From Planctomycetota bacterium (GTDB lineage: Bacteria; Planctomycetota; Phycisphaerae; WQYP01): DNA of 11,398 bases. The number at the start of each line of letters is the position of its first letter. The first letter of the stretch is position 1. Of this stretch, positions 1-5,378 are shown one piece after another. Under the pieces are notes generated by a model. That model did not search any database. It saw only the letters and a list, made by a program, of their open reading frames with translations, and was not told where the DNA came from. The stretch lies in assembly GCA_021785155.1 (NCBI GenBank), contig JAJYGE010000434.1, positions 1 through 11,398 on the forward strand, written 5' to 3'. Made by a program: the position numbers and the translations under genes.

Positions 1-134
1 AAGAGACTGGGGAACCGGGTGTCCCCACCCGCTTTCGGGCCGTCGCCAGGCCATCACCCACCGTTGCACGATTAAATTTACCCGGGTTATTAATGCGCCC
101 AGGGGGCCCGTACTCCCGTTGTCCCGGATGGCCG
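1..134. other. intergenic sequence downstream of the fucosyltransferase gene
   Basis: I see no gene here. A small perfect hairpin lies at 16-31, with stem CGGGTG/CACCCG and a 4-base loop. It is about 105 bases beyond the stop codon of the minus-strand glycosyltransferase and is not followed by a T-run on either strand, so calling it a terminator would be speculative. Confidence 0.4.
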
Positions 135-1091
135 TCACACCCGCGTCCAGCTTTCCGCGATGGGCGTATGGTCCTCATCACCGGAGTTATGCCAGCGACG
201 GGGGGCGAGCACAATTTTTCCCGCGTTGCAGTTGAGCCACGCGCCCCACCAGCTAAAAGAGCTGTTTGCGATGATGTTATGTTTGCAGCAACTCATCAGG
301 AACAACTCCTGACAATCGACACACCCCTCGACAAAAATGGCGCGGTCGCAGCTTAGATTTGCCTTGGCCCATGCGATCTCGTCACTGAATACGAACACGG
401 ATATTTCCGGAATTTTGCGCTTCAGGAGTTCCAGCGCGCGGCGGTAATAATCCAGGTCGCAGACACCCTCGTACAGCTTTCGCGCCGCCGCGCTGCGCAC
501 ATAATCACCCCTTCTTATGTGCAGGCTTACGGACATCGTTTCCTGTATCATTTTTTGATACGCGCGGGCCTTTTCTGAAATCGGTGTGCGCAACGTGAAA
601 TCCCGCAGAATCGTGTCGCGATGGCGAGCGAAGTATTTTTCGTTCTGCCAATATCCGTTCAGATATAGCGGCGGCGGTTCCGCGAGGACCCTTTCGTCAA
701 AGACAAACTCCTGCTTCTCACGGTACAGGTATTTTGAGTCGGGCGGCAGGCCCCGTCCCGGCTTGCTCACAATTCCCCGGGGCACGAGATTTTTTACCAG
801 CAGGACGGCGCGTGTCGGGGCCTTGTCCGCCAAGCTTCTTAGAATGCTCTGAAAATCTTTTTTCGCGCTCGGCTTGAACACCGCAATTTCTTCGGCGGCG
901 GCGATACGGGCATTGATGTCGAAAACACCCAGGGCATATTTTCGCGTGGTGTAATGGGAGTAGGCGCTGGTATCCAGAAATAACGGCACACCATATTGCA
1001 AGCTCAAGGCCCTCCCGACGGCGTACTGGAACATCTGGTTGCCCAGTCCCCCGTCCAATTGCGTCATTATTACCGGCCTATCCGCCATCAC
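135..1091 (-). CDS. GT11 family glycosyltransferase (alpha-1,2-fucosyltransferase-like)
   Basis: This 318-residue protein is full length for glycosyltransferase family 11, which transfers fucose from GDP-fucose to the 2-position of a galactose acceptor in O-antigen, capsule or other surface glycans. It probably acts at the cytoplasmic face of the membrane. The N-terminal GGLGNQMFQYA (residues 14-24), the HIRRGDYV motif (191-198, expected to bind GDP-fucose), FVFSDEIAW (233-241) and NSSFSWWGAWLN (276-287) occur in the family order. The frame opens at GTG (1091-1089), directly after an in-frame TGA, with an alternative ATG at 1088. An AAGGG at 1098-1102 lies 6 bases before the GTG or 9 before the ATG. 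The stop is TGA at 135-137. The acceptor sugar cannot be read from the sequence. The gene stands alone at the edge of a repeat-rich area, so its original glycan cluster may have been lost or may lie left of the window. Confidence 0.9.
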   Translation of the reverse strand: MMADRPVIMTQLDGGLGNQMFQYAVGRALSLQYGVPLFLDTSAYSHYTTRKYALGVFDINARIAAAEEIAVFKPSAKKDFQSILRSLADKAPTRAVLLVKNLVPRGIVSKPGRGLPPDSKYLYREKQEFVFDERVLAEPPPLYLNGYWQNEKYFARHRDTILRDFTLRTPISEKARAYQKMIQETMSVSLHIRRGDYVRSAAARKLYEGVCDLDYYRRALELLKRKIPEISVFVFSDEIAWAKANLSCDRAIFVEGCVDCQELFLMSCCKHNIIANSSFSWWGAWLNCNAGKIVLAPRRWHNSGDEDHTPIAESWTRV

Positions 1092-1195
1092 TCATGGCCC
1101 TTCAGCAAATCAGGGTGTCCGCCATTGTATCGCTGGTACACCATACGTTCCGCGATGAAAACACGCAAGCCATCGCACGGAAAGCGGGGCCAAAT
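1088..1195 (-). pseudogene. possible 3' tail of a lost upstream gene
   Basis: In the frame that ends with TGA at 1088-1090, about 35 codons read like real protein. The segment includes CDGLRVFIAERMVYQRYN (18 residues) and ends in DLLKGHE. Its stop codon overlaps the GTG/ATG start of the fucosyltransferase in the sequence GAGTGATGG, the close packing typical of translationally coupled genes in a polysaccharide operon. An in-frame TGA at 1196-1198 closes it upstream, so it could only be the end of a broken gene. I do not recognise the family. Chance is a real alternative for a frame this short. Confidence 0.25.
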
Positions 1196-1372
1196 TCACG
1201 CCTATCCAGACGAATCCGCGGGAGGCTTTTCCGGTAAGGGATTCGGTGCTTTGGGTGTTGGCCATGGTCTGGATTCTCGGTTCCTGTTACGCCGGAGCAT
1301 TGTAACGCATGGGCGGCGGAGGGCAACGGCGCTGCGCTTCAACGAAACGCTGCGCTCAACGAGCAACGAACA

Positions 1373-1617
1373 ACCGCAAAGGGGGTAAAAACGCAGAGAC
1401 GGGACGATTACGACGACGATATTTACCATCCCGATCACGGGTATTTAAGCCGGTGTCATCGGGATAAACTCTGACACCAAGACACGAAGAGACGGGGGGG
1501 GTAACCGCAAAGTGGCGAAAGAACGCAAAGCCGTGACGACGACGAGGATTTGAACCACAGAGGCAGCGGAGGTAACGGAGGGAATTTGCCATAAAGGGTG
1601 AACGCAGAATTTAATTG
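1373..1617. repeat. diverged copies of the 'aaccgcaaag / acgcaaag' repeat family
   Basis: This non-coding stretch carries AACCGCAAAG at about 1373 and again near 1503, each followed by an ACGCAGAG or ACGCAAAG half-motif. Near 1552 it has ACCACAGAGGCAGCGGAGG. All of these are arms of the same family seen in better-preserved form at 1701-2291 and 3203-3435. Between them, 1428-1478 holds two overlapping inverted repeats: ATCCCGAT/ATCGGGAT, and GGTGTC/GACACC. I find no convincing coding frame. The interval 1199-1372 before it also shows nothing I can identify. Confidence 0.7.
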
Positions 1618-1632
1618 TCATGATGTTTAGCG

Positions 1633-1660
1633 GGCGAGGCGGCCTCGCCGCGATTTTTTT
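1633..1660 (+). terminator. terminator-like GC hairpin with T-run
   Basis: A perfect 7 bp stem (GGCGAGG at 1633-1639, CCTCGCC at 1643-1649, loop CGG) is followed after four bases by seven T (1654-1660). This is the classic shape of an intrinsic terminator for plus-strand transcription. No plus-strand gene was found upstream, so it may be a leftover of a lost gene or simply part of the repeat DNA. Confidence 0.45.
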
Positions 1661-1700
1661 GGATGGACGGGGGAAATTACCACAACGATACGACGACGGG

Positions 1701-1996
1701 GGTTTAACCGCAAAGGAGCGAAAGAACGCAAAGGGGGGACGATACGACGATATTCACCACGAGGTGGCGGAGGTTAGCGGAGGTTTTTATTGCGTGGACG
1801 GTAGAACCGATCGATTCCATCGGTCAATTCTTGTAGTTCCAAAATATTATCGCGCACCATAGCCTCCGTTTGCCTCTGTTGCCTCTGTGGTTCAAATCCC
1901 CCCCCGTCGTCGTCGCCAACCTCCGTTAACTCCCTTACCTCGTGGTTTACAAAAACTCTTTACGTCCTTTGTTTCTTGGCGGTTCACACCACTTTC
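1701..1996. repeat. tandem nested-palindrome repeat, copy 1 (296 bp)
   Basis: This is the first of two head-to-tail copies. It reads as nested inverted arms. The outer left arm is AACCGCAAAG...ACGCAAAG. The next arm is CCACGAGG...CGGAGG...CGGAGG. A core of about 80 bp (roughly 1782-1861) follows. Then come CCTCCG...CCTCTG...CCTCTGTGG, CCTCCG...CCTCGTGG, and the outer right arm CTTTACGTCCTTTG...GGCGGTT. Bases 1726-1861 are identical to 2021-2156, and the rest differs by scattered changes. The core contains its own hairpin, ACCGAT/ATCGGT (1806-1811 and 1819-1824). No transposase is present. Confidence 0.85.
1774..1860 (-). other. 28-codon open frame in the core of repeat copy 1
   Basis: On the minus strand the core of the repeat opens with ATG-GTG at 1860 and stops at TAA (1774-1776). 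It encodes 28 residues beginning MVRDNILELQELTDG, and the composition looks helical and protein-like. The CGGAGG supplied by the neighbouring repeat arm sits just upstream and would be well spaced for the GTG second codon. The same frame is present unchanged in copy 2. It may be a small peptide gene, the fossil start of a captured gene, or chance. I do not recognise it. Confidence 0.25.
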
Positions 1997-2291
1997 GGTT
2001 TAACCGCAAAGGGGGTAAAAACGCAAAGGGGGGACGATACGACGATATTCACCACGAGGTGGCGGAGGTTAGCGGAGGTTTTTATTGCGTGGACGGTAGA
2101 ACCGATCGATTCCATCGGTCAATTCTTGTAGTTCCAAAATATTATCGCGCACCATAACCTCCGTTTGCCTCTGTTGCCTCTGTGGTTCAAATCCCCCTCG
2201 TCGTCGTCGCCATCCTCCGGTTACCTCTGTTTCCTCGTGGTTTACAAAAACTCTTTGCGTCCTTTGCTTCTTGGCGGTTCACACCACTTTC
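1997..2291. repeat. tandem nested-palindrome repeat, copy 2 (295 bp)
   Basis: This second copy directly abuts copy 1, with an offset of 295-296 bases. Arms and core are in the same order. The left arm has lost one base relative to copy 1, and the right half differs at scattered positions, for example CTTTGCGTCCTTTG instead of CTTTACGTCCTTTG. The identical 136 bp core against the more variable arms suggests a recent duplication or gene conversion. Confidence 0.85.
2069..2155 (-). other. 28-codon open frame in the core of repeat copy 2
   Basis: This is an exact duplicate of the frame at 1774-1860, with the same ATG-GTG opening and TAA stop. The upstream arm here reads CGGAGGTT before the ATG. 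Because the two copies are identical, they give no information on whether the protein is under selection. Confidence 0.2.
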
Positions 2292-2386
2292 GGTCTAACC
2301 ACAAAGTGGCGTAAGAACGCGAAGGACGATGACGGGACGGTAAGAGGGATTACAAAGTGGGGCCGCGCGCTGATCCCATGGCGGCT
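2292..2386. repeat. third, partial left arm of the tandem repeat
   Basis: The tandem continues with a third outer arm (TAACCACAAAG, then GAACGCGAAGG) at about 2294-2326. Homology then fades into unique sequence that leads to the end of the PIN toxin gene at 2387. A repeat arm therefore lies within about 60 bases of the toxin stop codon. Confidence 0.6.
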
Positions 2387-2785
2387 TCATGGAATAATTG
2401 TCACGGTTCCGGACTCGGCGAAATGGCGATCAAAAGTCAACACCTGTTTGATGTGAAGGTTTTCAATGACGACTTTGCTGGTGCAATCAGTGAAGCTCCA
2501 GTCGCGGTTCGGATTGTCACGAAACACGGCCCAAGCCTGACGTATCTCCACCTCGCTGATGAAGTGTATGGTGACACCCGCCAAGTCCAACAGGTGTCGG
2601 CCCAGGGCAATTGCGCGGGATCGTTCACCACGGGCCCGCAATAACGTAAGCGTCTCGTCGACAACATAATCCGTGGTAACGTGCGAACAGTTGCTTTTGC
2701 GAAGCCACGTCATGACATCGATGTGCCGAGGGTCATCCGGCACAACGCTGGCATACCATGGGCCTGTATCAATGAAGGCGCTCAT
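2387..2785 (-). CDS. PIN-domain ribonuclease toxin (VapC-like)
   Basis: This 132-residue protein has the length and layout of a complete PIN-domain toxin. Such toxins are magnesium-dependent ribonucleases that cleave tRNA, rRNA or mRNA when not held by their antitoxin. It starts with the typical FIDTGPWYA strand (Asp6). A conserved acidic residue lies in VVDETLTLL (Glu44), Asp100 in DWSFTDCTS and Asp119 in LTFDRHF, so the expected acidic active-site set is present. The ATG at 2785 overlaps the stop of the upstream DUF104-type gene by four bases (ATGA), which makes a coupled antitoxin-toxin operon. Nothing looks truncated. The exact RNA target cannot be inferred. Confidence 0.88.
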   Translation of the reverse strand: MSAFIDTGPWYASVVPDDPRHIDVMTWLRKSNCSHVTTDYVVDETLTLLRARGERSRAIALGRHLLDLAGVTIHFISEVEIRQAWAVFRDNPNRDWSFTDCTSKVVIENLHIKQVLTFDRHFAESGTVTIIP

Positions 2786-3012
2786 CTACCGGCGCGCTCC
2801 GGATAGAGAATACGGTCATGGTCGACACCGGAGAATCCGTCGGCCGAACTTTGCGCGGGCAGGCTGGCTATTTTATCCAAAGCCTCGGCCAAAGTATCCG
2901 CGGATGTGCCGGACTCAACCGTCAATTCCACCTCCGCCCCCTCAGGCACCGGTAGTAATCGCTGAGGGAAGAATGCCCCATTTCGATAAATGGCGTAGAC
3001 CTTCGTGACCAT
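2782..3012 (-). CDS. DUF104-type antitoxin for the PIN toxin
   Basis: This 76-residue protein starts MVTKVYAIYRNGAFFP and continues with LPVPEGAEVELTVE. That is the beta-rich N-terminus of the DUF104 (AF2212-like) family, small proteins commonly encoded just before PIN toxins. The C-terminal tail, containing FSGVDHDRILYPE, matches the segment expected to wrap the toxin active site. A Shine-Dalgarno AGGAGT (3018-3023, minus) stands 5 bases before the ATG. The gene overlaps the toxin start by four bases and would be made first, as usual for antitoxins. Autoregulation is likely for such operons, but no operator was identified. Confidence 0.85.
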   Translation of the reverse strand: MVTKVYAIYRNGAFFPQRLLPVPEGAEVELTVESGTSADTLAEALDKIASLPAQSSADGFSGVDHDRILYPERAGR

Positions 3013-3043
3013 AAATTACTCCTGATGCTCTATTTCAACCATA

Positions 3044-3073
3044 ATTATATCTGATTGCCCAACGCATGGCCAA
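3044..3073 (-). promoter_or_regulatory. sigma70-type promoter of the PIN/DUF104 operon
   Basis: On the minus strand TTGGCC (3073-3068) and a perfect TATAAT (3049-3044) are separated by 18 bases. Transcription would start near 3037, about 25 bases before the antitoxin ATG, with AGGAGT in between. The spacing and the perfect -10 element make this the best promoter in the window. Confidence 0.7.
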
Positions 3074-3153
3074 TCAACTCTAATTTGTAGCTGTGAACGA
3101 GCGTGAGACCTTTACAAGAAGTAAATTATCTCGCACCTGAAATTAAGTGACTC

Positions 3154-3174
3154 CCGATGGGATAACCCCATCGG
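3154..3174. other. perfect 8 bp hairpin in intergenic DNA
   Basis: CCGATGGG (3154-3161) and CCCATCGG (3167-3174) flank a 5-base loop, ATAAC. No T-run follows on either strand, so it is not a standard intrinsic terminator. It lies between the promoter of the PIN operon and the next repeat block. The rest of 3074-3202 shows nothing else I can name. Confidence 0.5.
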
Positions 3175-3202
3175 CTCGCTGGTACCACTGTTTGTTGCTT
3201 GT

Positions 3203-3435
3203 TACTCGCCCCGTCGTCGCCATCCTCCGTTCACCTCTGTTGCCTCTGTGGTTCAAATCCCCCTCGTCGTCGTCAACCTCCGTTTACCTCGCGGTTCGCA
3301 AACTCTTTGTGTCCTTTGTTTCTTGGCGGTTCATAACACTTCCGGTTTAACCGCAAAGTGGCGTAAGAACGCAGAGGCGGGGCGACGATTACGACGACCA
3401 TATTTACCACGAGGTTAACGGAGGATACGACGAGG
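3203..3435. repeat. third block of the nested repeat family
   Basis: This block repeats the order seen at the right half of the tandem unit: CCTCCG...CCTCTG...CCTCTGTGG (about 3224-3252), CCTCCG...CCTCG, then CTTTGTGTCCTTTG...GGCGGTT. It passes directly into a left arm, AACCGCAAAG with a GAACGCAGAG half-motif, and ends with CCACGAGG and CGGAGG near 3407-3424. It has no ~80 bp core like the tandem copies. Its last part overlaps the tail of the HigA-like antitoxin frame. Confidence 0.75.
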
Positions 3436-3750
3436 GAACGACGATTGGCGACAGAGGCCCGCGTGGGTGCCTTCCAATAAAACTTCGGGATGAGTTGAGA
3501 CCATTTTCAACAGCACCTTCGCCGGTCCGCTGGGCGCGCGGCGACCCTGCTCCCAATTCTGCAGCGTATCCACGCTTACACCGACGATCCGCGCAAACTC
3601 GACCTGTGACAAACCAAGTCTGCTCCTGGTCCGGGCAATGTCATTGTGCGGATCAACCTTAAACGTACGCGCGGCACGCATCTTCCCGCTCTTGATTTCA
3701 GCCGCCTCTTTCAAACTTTGTTTCAGTTGTTCAAATGTATCTTTTTTCAT
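3415..3750 (-). CDS. HigA-like helix-turn-helix antitoxin, 3' end altered
   Basis: This 111-residue protein resembles the Xre/HigA-type DNA-binding antitoxins that pair with RelE/HigB toxins. The helix-turn-helix covers about residues 36-72: TRSRLGLSQVEFARIVGV, then VDTLQNWEQGRRAPSGPA. Family members usually end soon after the HPEVLLE segment (residues 87-93). Here about 15 further residues and the TAA stop (3415-3417) come from the adjacent repeat, so the original 3' end appears to have been replaced. The ATG at 3750 overlaps the stop of the toxin remnant by four bases. It may still bind DNA, but it no longer has a complete toxin partner here. Confidence 0.75.
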   Translation of the reverse strand: MKKDTFEQLKQSLKEAAEIKSGKMRAARTFKVDPHNDIARTRSRLGLSQVEFARIVGVSVDTLQNWEQGRRAPSGPAKVLLKMVSTHPEVLLEGTHAGLCRQSSFPRRILR

Positions 3751-3845
3751 GACTTCAACGCCTCTACTAATTGTTTTAACTCTTTCAACTGGCCATGCGA
3801 GAGATCATCGCGCTGATTCTTGGGATACGCGGTAAGCATCCATAA
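3747..3845 (-). pseudogene. 3' remnant of a RelE/HigB-type toxin gene
   Basis: Upstream of and overlapping the HigA-like gene, the minus strand reads WMLTAYPKNQRDDLSHGQLK and then ends in KQLVEALKS followed by TGA (3749-3747). The 'YPKN...DDLS..QLK.LK.LVE' pattern is the usual C-terminal end of RelE/HigB mRNA-interferase toxins. Only about 31 codons remain. Reading further upstream runs straight into the AACCGCAAAG arm at 3844, so the first two thirds of the toxin are gone. No activity is expected. Confidence 0.75.
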
Positions 3846-3930
3846 CCGCAAAGTAGCGAAAGAACGCAGAGATTAATTAGACCATTAACCTACGTTGATT
3901 AACTTTGCGTCCTCTGTCTCTTTGCGGTTT
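3844..3930. repeat. 87 bp element with inverted termini
   Basis: The left end AACCGCAAAG (3844-3853) is a perfect inverted match to CTTTGCGGTT (3920-3929). Both arms continue inward as imperfect GAACGCAGAG and CTTTGCGTCCTCTG half-motifs. The centre is an AT-rich stretch of about 30 bases. It sits exactly between the truncated RelE/HigB remnant and the truncated GH94 remnant, and could form one long imperfect hairpin. It resembles a minimal form of the larger repeats, such as a small non-autonomous element, but no mobilising protein is encoded nearby. Confidence 0.75.
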
Positions 3931-3931
3931 G

Positions 3932-4159
3932 TCAGCGTTATTCTTTGAAACGGGCCTCCGCTTACCGGCCAACTGGGGTGAATTCCGCATTCATTACCGT
4001 TATCGGGAAACATTCTATCACATTACTTTTACCTCCGGCGGCGGCGCGGTGGCTGAAGTTACCGTAGATGGCGTCGTGCAAGGCAATAATCGCATCAACC
4101 TGGTGGACAATCGGCAGGATCATGCGGTCATTGTTAAAATGGTTTACCCGAAGGCTTAA
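3932..4159 (+). pseudogene. C-terminal remnant of a GH94 / cyclic beta-1,2-glucan synthase-like gene
   Basis: The frame ending at TAA (4157-4159) reads LRLPANWGEFRIHYRYRETF followed by a YHI strand, then VDGV and INLVDNRQDHAVIVKMV. This matches the order at the extreme C-terminus of GH94 (formerly GT36) phosphorylases and NdvB-type cyclic glucan synthases: 'P..W..F...YRYRET.Y.I', a VDG turn, then '.LVD....H.V.V'. Full proteins of this kind range from about 800 to nearly 3000 residues, and only about 75 codons are left. The upstream side runs directly into the repeat end at 3930, so no real start exists and the segment is almost surely not functional. Confidence 0.7.
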
Positions 4160-4172
4160 CATGTGTCATAAT
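4143..4172 (+). promoter_or_regulatory. possible promoter giving a leaderless GNAT transcript
   Basis: TTTACC (4143-4148) and CATAAT (4167-4172) are spaced by 18 bases. Transcription would then begin about 7 bases further, at or next to the ATG at 4180. No Shine-Dalgarno sequence is visible before this ATG, which would fit a leaderless message. Each hexamer matches the consensus only partly. Confidence 0.3.
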
Positions 4173-4179
4173 ATCGGTT

Positions 4180-5157
4180 ATGTGTCAGCAATTTGAACTT
4201 GTACATCCCACTGATCGCCACCTCATCAGTCGCGGCATTGACTGTATTCTCTCCGAAGCGGAAAGTCCATATCGCCATTTGTCCGCTGATTTAGTGGAAC
4301 GCCGCCAGGCCTTTGATGAATACTGCCTGCGACATGGATTGGATCCGGCGCGGCAGGTTCTGGCATTGCATCAGCAACGGATAATCGGCGTTTGTCTCTG
4401 GGTACCCACCGCCGGGCGCACCGCATTGTTTTATACTCCGCAGACCGCACCGCGCGATGTGATGACACAGGCGGCACAGGTGCAATGCATCAAACAGGCC
4501 GCCCGTGACGCCGCGGCGGCGGACATGGCGCTGGGACAGGTTATTTTGCCGCCGGAAGCCACCGCCACCGCGGATCTTTATCGCCACGCCGATTTTTCCG
4601 ATCTGGCCACGCTTCTCTACATGCGCCGCAACCGCCCGCTTTTCAAGCCCTCCTTTGAACTGCTGCCGGAATTTACGCTTGCGACCTATACCCCCGATCT
4701 CCGCGACCAATTCGCACAGACCATTGAAGCCAGCTATTGCCAGACGCTGGATTGCCCGCGTCTTAGCGGTCTGCGCCCGATGGAAGATGTGATAGCCGGC
4801 CATCAGGCCAATGCGTTTGATCCGACGCTGTGGTTTTTATTAAAGCGCAACGGCCACAATACCGGCGTGCTGCTGCTGGCCCATCGCCGGGAAAGCGCCA
4901 CGCTGGAGTTGGTATATCTGGGCCTTACTCCCATGAATCGTGGAATTGGACTGGGCGCACAATTAATGAAATTAGCGCTTCTAACTTCCATCCGCGTGCA
5001 GGCTGCCACCATTACATTGGCGGTCGATCGCGCCAATAGCCCGGCAGTGCATCTGTATCGGTGCCAGCACTTTCAACAAACCGCGGAACGCCTGGTGCTG
5101 ATCGCACCATTTTCCGGATCGGCATTTCCTGCTCCGACAGTGCCAGGTGCGGCATAA
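4180..5157 (+). CDS. two-domain GNAT-like N-acetyltransferase
   Basis: This 325-residue protein appears to be two GNAT folds in tandem. The C-terminal half (about 165-312) has a clear acetyl-CoA site: LVYLGLTPMNRGIGLGAQL (244-262), with the R-G-x-G-x-G pyrophosphate loop at 254-259, then LAVDRANSPAVHLYRCQHF (280-298), the usual motif B region. The N-terminal half (about 5-150) keeps strand patterns such as ALHQQRIIGVCLWVP (62-76) but lacks a recognisable loop and is probably degenerate. Such duplicated GNATs include mycothiol synthase-like enzymes, but the substrate here is unknown. The ATG at 4180 begins 20 bases after the GH94 remnant. The gene is followed by the putative origin region and dnaA, on the same strand. 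Confidence 0.75.
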   Translation: MCQQFELVHPTDRHLISRGIDCILSEAESPYRHLSADLVERRQAFDEYCLRHGLDPARQVLALHQQRIIGVCLWVPTAGRTALFYTPQTAPRDVMTQAAQVQCIKQAARDAAAADMALGQVILPPEATATADLYRHADFSDLATLLYMRRNRPLFKPSFELLPEFTLATYTPDLRDQFAQTIEASYCQTLDCPRLSGLRPMEDVIAGHQANAFDPTLWFLLKRNGHNTGVLLLAHRRESATLELVYLGLTPMNRGIGLGAQLMKLALLTSIRVQAATITLAVDRANSPAVHLYRCQHFQQTAERLVLIAPFSGSAFPAPTVPGAA

Positions 5158-5320
5158 TTGCCTGATATTCCGGCTCTTTGTGATACTTTTCTCATTTTCA
5201 TGGCACTTATCCACATTGTCTCGCCATGGATGTGCATAAACAGTGAATAAAGATTTTTTTTTATTCATAAGTGATTGTCTCGCCTGTCTTCCGATGATTG
5301 TGGAAAAGAAAATGGACCAA
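5158..5320. other. candidate replication origin (oriC) with DnaA boxes
   Basis: This non-coding region before dnaA has one perfect DnaA box, TTATCCACA (5207-5215, plus). Two more fit the consensus TTWTNCACA on the minus strand: TTATGCACA (5239-5231) and TTTTCCACA (5307-5299). Near-matches with one change are TTATTCACT (5250-5242, minus) and TTATTCATA (5261-5269, plus). An AT-rich stretch at 5243-5270 with nine consecutive T could be the DNA unwinding element, and it also forms the inverted repeat TGAATAAA/TTTATTCA. Box clustering beside dnaA is typical of bacterial origins and also of dnaA autoregulation. I cannot tell the two apart from sequence alone. Confidence 0.55.
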
Positions 5321-5326
5321 AACCTC

Positions 5327-5355
5327 TTGTGTCTTTGCTCAAAGCGGGTTTAATA
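5327..5355 (+). promoter_or_regulatory. possible dnaA promoter
   Basis: TTGTGT (5327-5332) and TTAATA (5350-5355) are spaced by 17 bases and lie between the DnaA-box cluster and dnaA. Transcription from here would give a leader of about 145 bases that contains the three hairpins at 5379-5471. Both hexamers depart from consensus. Confidence 0.35.
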
Positions 5356-5378
5356 GTGACATAGAGATTGTGCTTGCC

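Noticed and set aside
1620..2157. two plus-strand frames of 71-80 codons sharing the same C-terminal half
   Set aside because: Their similarity comes only from the tandem nucleotide repeat. They read through repeat arms and have no ribosome binding site or known domain.
3154..3174. intrinsic terminator
   Set aside because: The stem is perfect but there is no T-run on either strand and no gene ends just before it.
1373..3930. CRISPR array
   Set aside because: Repeats are long, imperfect and nested, with no regular short spacers and no cas gene.
4291..4803. 170-codon minus-strand open frame inside the GNAT gene
   Set aside because: It is fully antisense to a gene with recognised acetyl-CoA motifs. 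No family features or start signals are visible.
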